From positions 1-8,815 of the forward strand of contig JAEZEB010000028.1 of the NCBI GenBank assembly GCA_023438115.1: a stretch of 8,815 bases of DNA, written 5' to 3'. This document shows positions 5,875 through 8,815 of the stretch, piece after piece (within the stretch, counting starts at the first letter, position 1; the number at the start of each line of letters is the position of its first letter). Source of the stretch: Pseudomonadota bacterium. Lineage in GTDB: Bacteria; Pseudomonadota; Gammaproteobacteria; Burkholderiales; Burkholderiaceae_C. The position numbers were made by a program, and so were the translations under genes. Below the pieces are notes generated by a model that saw only the letters and a program-made list of their open reading frames with translations, was not told the DNA's origin and ran no database searches.

Positions 5875-7839
5875 GTGGCAGCAACCTTCAACGAGCAGTT
5901 CGACCAGCATGGCGCATGGCGGCGCGAGTTCGCCCTGCGCCTGAAGCTGCTGTCCGAATGGCTGAAGGACCAGGACCTCCTCGACGCCGCCGTGGAGGAG
6001 CGCCTGCGCCGCCTCGAAGGCCAGATGCGCTCCGACAAGGTGATGGTCGCCTTCGTCGCCGAGTTCTCGCGCGGCAAGTCGGAACTGATCAACGCGATCT
6101 TCTTCGCCGGCTACAAGCGCCGCATCATGCCGGCGAGCGCCGGGCGCACCACGATGTGCCCCACGGAGCTGGGCTACGACGCCGAGGTGCCGCCCTGCCT
6201 GCGCCTGCTGCCGATCGAGACCCGCCTGCAGACGCAGCCCCTGATGGAATGGCGCATGGTGCCCGAGAAGTGGCACCGCGTGGACCTGGACGTCAACGAT
6301 CCCGCGCAACTCGCGCAGGCCTTCGAGAAGGTCTCGGAAACCCGCCGCGTCACCGTGGACCAGGCCCGCGCGCTGGGCTTCTGGCATGAGGACACGCCCG
6401 AGGACAACCCCATGGTGGGCACCGACGGCCTCGTCGAAGTGCCGCGCTGGCGCCACGCCCTGATCAACATCGCCCACCCGCTGCTCAAGCAGGGGCTGGT
6501 GATCCTGGACACCCCGGGCCTCAACGCCATCGGCGCCGAGCCCGAACTCACGGTCAACCTGATCCCGCAGGCGCACGCCGTGGTCTTCATCCTCGCGGCG
6601 GACACGGGCGTGACCAAGTCCGACCTCGCCATCTGGCGCGAGCACCTGATCGCCGAAGACGAGGGCGATGCCGCCTCGCGCCTGGTGGTCCTGAACAAGA
6701 TCGACACCATGTGGGATGCGCTCAGCACGCCCGCGCAGGTGCAGGCGCAGATCGACCGCCAGCGCACGACCACCGCGGAAGTGCTGGGGCTGCAGAAGCA
6801 GCAGGTCATTCCGGTCTCCGGCCAGAAGGGCCTGGTCGCCAAGGTCAACAACAACGCCGAGCTGCTCAAGGCGAGCCAGCTGCCGGCGCTGGAGCAGGCC
6901 CTCGCCGAGGGCGTGATGGGCCAGCGCCAGAAGATCCTGCATTCCGCCGTCGGCGCGAACATCGCCGAACTGCGCGCCGAGGCGACGCGCTCGCTGAGCA
7001 TCCGCCGCCGCGACCTCGCCGAGCAGATGGTGGAGCTCAAGGGCCTGCGCGGCAAGAACATGTCCGTCATCAAGCACATGCGCGCGCGCATCGAGCAGGA
7101 GCAGGCGGACTTCGACGCGAGCGGCGCCAAGATCCACGCGGTGCGCTCGGTGCACCTGAAGCTGCTGCGCGACGTGTTCACGCTGCTGGGCACGGCCACG
7201 CTCAAGAGCGAGATGCAGGAGCTCACGGATGCCCTGCGCACGCCGGGCCTGAAGCTGGGCGTGCGCAAGGCCTACGGCAAGACCTTCGACCGCCTGCGCG
7301 AGGGCCTGCGCAAGTCCGAGAAGATCAGCGGCGAGATCCAGACCATGCTGACGGGCACCTTCCGCCAGCTCAATGCCGAATACGGCTTCTCGCTGCAGGC
7401 GCCCCGCGAGCCCGACCTGGCCCGCTACGAGCGCGACCTCGACCTCGTGGAGCGCAGCCACAACCAGTACCTGGGCGTGAGCAACGCCTTCCGCCTGGCG
7501 CAGCCGGAATTCGCCGACCGCCTGGTGCGCGCGCTGGCCACGCGCCTGCGCGTGATCTACGAATCGGCCCTGGGCGAGGTGGAGCTGTGGAACAAGTCGG
7601 CGGCGGCGCAGCTCGATGCGCAGCTGCGCGAGCGTCGGCGCAACTTCGGCCGCCGTCTGGAGGCGATCGAGCGCATCCAGCAGGCCGCGAGCGGCCTGGA
7701 CGACCGCATCGCCGAGATCGAGTCGCAGGAGAACGCGCTCGACCTGCTGGACGCCAAGCTCGCCGAGCTGACGGCGCACCTGACCAACACGCCCCTGGTC
7801 GGGCGGCCCGCGGCCGAACCCGCGCTCAAGACGGCCTGA
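5875..7839 (+). CDS. Dynamin-family GTPase, function unknown
   Basis: A 654-aa large GTPase starting at GTG. Motifs in order: G1 P-loop AEFSRGKS (62-69; Lys68, Ser69), G2 GRTTMCPTE (90-98; Thr92/Thr93), G3 DTPG (212-215) and G4 NKID (274-277), followed by PVSGQKG as a possible G5. GEFSxGKS, DxPG and NKxD place it near bacterial dynamin-like proteins, but the first P-loop Gly is Ala62. About 113 residues separate G2 and G3, a long insertion. An N-terminal helical part (1-50) and a long helical C-terminal half (about 320-650) flank the G domain, with coiled-coil-like heptads near 610-640. I see no transmembrane helix or signal peptide, so it should be cytosolic or peripherally attached. Dynamin relatives remodel membranes by GTP-driven assembly; whether this one does is unknown. 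It lies between mutM and mutY, 4 bases from the latter. Confidence 0.9.
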   Translation: MAATFNEQFDQHGAWRREFALRLKLLSEWLKDQDLLDAAVEERLRRLEGQMRSDKVMVAFVAEFSRGKSELINAIFFAGYKRRIMPASAGRTTMCPTELGYDAEVPPCLRLLPIETRLQTQPLMEWRMVPEKWHRVDLDVNDPAQLAQAFEKVSETRRVTVDQARALGFWHEDTPEDNPMVGTDGLVEVPRWRHALINIAHPLLKQGLVILDTPGLNAIGAEPELTVNLIPQAHAVVFILAADTGVTKSDLAIWREHLIAEDEGDAASRLVVLNKIDTMWDALSTPAQVQAQIDRQRTTTAEVLGLQKQQVIPVSGQKGLVAKVNNNAELLKASQLPALEQALAEGVMGQRQKILHSAVGANIAELRAEATRSLSIRRRDLAEQMVELKGLRGKNMSVIKHMRARIEQEQADFDASGAKIHAVRSVHLKLLRDVFTLLGTATLKSEMQELTDALRTPGLKLGVRKAYGKTFDRLREGLRKSEKISGEIQTMLTGTFRQLNAEYGFSLQAPREPDLARYERDLDLVERSHNQYLGVSNAFRLAQPEFADRLVRALATRLRVIYESALGEVELWNKSAAAQLDAQLRERRRNFGRRLEAIERIQQAASGLDDRIAEIESQENALDLLDAKLAELTAHLTNTPLVGRPAAEPALKTA

Positions 7840-7843
7840 AAGC

Positions 7844-8815
7844 ATGACGGCCTTGCCGGCCGGCTTCGCCGGCCGCGTGATCCGCTGGCAGCGCACGCAC
7901 GGGCGCAACACGCTCCCCTGGCAGAACACGCGCGATCCCTACCGCGTGTGGCTCTCCGAGATCATGCTGCAGCAGACGCAGGTGGCGGCCGTCCTGGGCT
8001 ACTACGAGCGTTTCCTCGCACGTTTCCCCGACGTGCAGGCCCTGGCCGCCGCGCCGCTGGACGACGTGCTGGCGCTGTGGAGCGGGCTGGGCTACTACAG
8101 CCGCGCGCGCAACCTGCATGCCTGCGCGCAGGCCGTGGTGCAGCGGCACGGCGGTGCCTTTCCGCGAACGGCACGCGAGCTGCAGGAGCTGCCCGGCATC
8201 GGGCCCTCGACGGCGGCCGCGATCTCCTCCTTCTGTTTCGGCGAGCGCGCGGCCATCCTGGACGGCAACGTCAAGCGCGTGCTCACGCGCGTGCTGGGTT
8301 TCGGCGAGGACCTCGCCAGCGCCACGAACGAGCGCGTGCTGTGGGACCACGCACGCGCGCTGCTGCCCGCGCGCGAGCTGCAGGAGAACATGCCGCGCTA
8401 CACGCAGGGGCTGATGGACCTGGGCGCCACCGTGTGCGCGCCGCGCAATCCCAGCTGCCTGCTGTGCCCGGTGCAGCCGCAATGCGCGGCCTCGCGCGAA
8501 GGCCGGCCCGAGGACTATCCGCGCAAGACCCGCAAGCTCAAGCGCACGGCGCAGTCGCTGTGGCTGCTGCATGCGCGCGACGAGGCCGGCGCGGTCTGGC
8601 TGCAGAAGAGGCCGACGCCGGGCGTGTGGGCCGGTCTTTATTGCCTGCCGGTGTTCGAGAGCCGGGAAGCGCTGGAAGACGCGGTGCCGGCGCCGCTGCG
8701 CGCGGAACTGCACGACGTCGAACCCTTCGTGCACGTGCTCACGCACAAGGACCTGCACCTGCATCCGGTGCAGGCCGTGGTGCCGGGGGCGTGGCGCGCG
8801 GGAGAGGGGAAGTGG
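7844..8815 (+). CDS. mutY: Adenine DNA glycosylase MutY (3' part cut by the window end)
   Basis: Removes adenine mispaired with 8-oxoguanine, preventing G:C to T:A mutation and complementing MutM. Open for 324 codons to the right edge, so perhaps 20-40 residues are missing. Catalytic Glu39 lies in SEIMLQQTQV, helix-hairpin-helix LPGIGPSTA leads to catalytic Asp140 in ILDGNVKR, and GLGYYSRARNL matches the family. The 4Fe-4S cluster has Cys198, Cys205, Cys208 and Cys214 (CX6CX2CX5C). A NUDIX-like C-terminal domain that reads 8-oxoG starts around residue 235. Its recognition loop reads VLTHKDL (Thr300, His301) where E. coli has FSH. The ATG is 4 bases after the GTPase stop with only a weak GAAAG upstream, so translation is probably coupled. 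A strong hairpin lies just inside the gene at 7857-7875. Confidence 0.96.
   Translation, partial: MTALPAGFAGRVIRWQRTHGRNTLPWQNTRDPYRVWLSEIMLQQTQVAAVLGYYERFLARFPDVQALAAAPLDDVLALWSGLGYYSRARNLHACAQAVVQRHGGAFPRTARELQELPGIGPSTAAAISSFCFGERAAILDGNVKRVLTRVLGFGEDLASATNERVLWDHARALLPARELQENMPRYTQGLMDLGATVCAPRNPSCLLCPVQPQCAASREGRPEDYPRKTRKLKRTAQSLWLLHARDEAGAVWLQKRPTPGVWAGLYCLPVFESREALEDAVPAPLRAELHDVEPFVHVLTHKDLHLHPVQAVVPGAWRAGEGKW
7857..7875 (+). other. Strong hairpin inside the mutY 5' coding region
   Basis: CGGCCGGC and GCCGGCCG form a perfect 8-bp stem of G-C pairs only, around the loop TTC. It begins 13 bases after the A of the mutY ATG and lies in codons 5-11. It could slow initiation or act as a processing stop in a GTPase-mutY mRNA. 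Confidence 0.55.

Noticed and set aside
4939..7929. A 996-codon minus-strand reading frame opposite mutM and the GTPase gene
   Set aside because: The translation is rich in Arg, Gln, His, Val and Leu with no recognisable domain, and it runs through two well-supported genes on the other strand. Long antisense frames are expected where third positions are almost all G or C.
1..8815. Mobile element, defence system or CRISPR content
   Set aside because: All genes are housekeeping or conserved chromosomal types, base composition is even, and I see no transposase, direct repeats, integrase or spacer array. The dynamin-like GTPase alone does not indicate a defence island.

Overview
The window is very GC-rich chromosomal DNA with strong G/C third-position bias. 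Its protein sequences (Prs, IspE, MutY, L25) look betaproteobacterial, most likely Burkholderiales and perhaps Comamonadaceae; that placement is inferred from sequence character and gene order, not from a search. It carries nine genes with almost no spare DNA: no stretch of 300 bases lacks a gene, and I see no insertion sequence, phage gene, CRISPR array or integration scar.

Minus-strand block (positions 4942 down to 8): a secreted TPR protein, lolB (ATGA overlap), ispE (6-base gap), tRNA-Gln(UUG), prs, then rplY for two-domain ribosomal protein L25. It combines envelope work (TPR protein, LolB), isoprenoid precursor synthesis (IspE), PRPP synthesis (Prs) and translation (tRNA-Gln, L25). The same order is known from Pseudomonas aeruginosa (PA4667-PA4671), where pth follows; pth would lie just beyond the left edge here. 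A canonical intrinsic terminator lies between prs and rplY, so rplY expression must rely on read-through or on its own promoter.

Plus-strand block (4999 to the right edge): mutM, a 654-residue dynamin-like GTPase, and mutY, which is cut by the window end after 324 codons. MutM removes 8-oxoguanine from 8-oxoG:C pairs and MutY removes adenine from 8-oxoG:A pairs, so the two halves of the GO oxidative-damage repair system flank a GTPase of unknown role. The GTPase gene has its own extended -10 promoter candidate and a good ribosome binding site. mutY starts 4 bases after it, so the GTPase and mutY are probably one transcription unit.

Most of this is core housekeeping DNA. The least understood element is the dynamin-like GTPase between the two repair glycosylases, with an altered P-loop and no membrane segment. 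Secondary points are an Asn-to-Ile change beside the catalytic lysine of IspE, a TPR protein in the position of the lipoprotein LbcA but without a lipobox, a flipped first base pair in tRNA-Gln, and hairpins at the start codons of both mutM and mutY.
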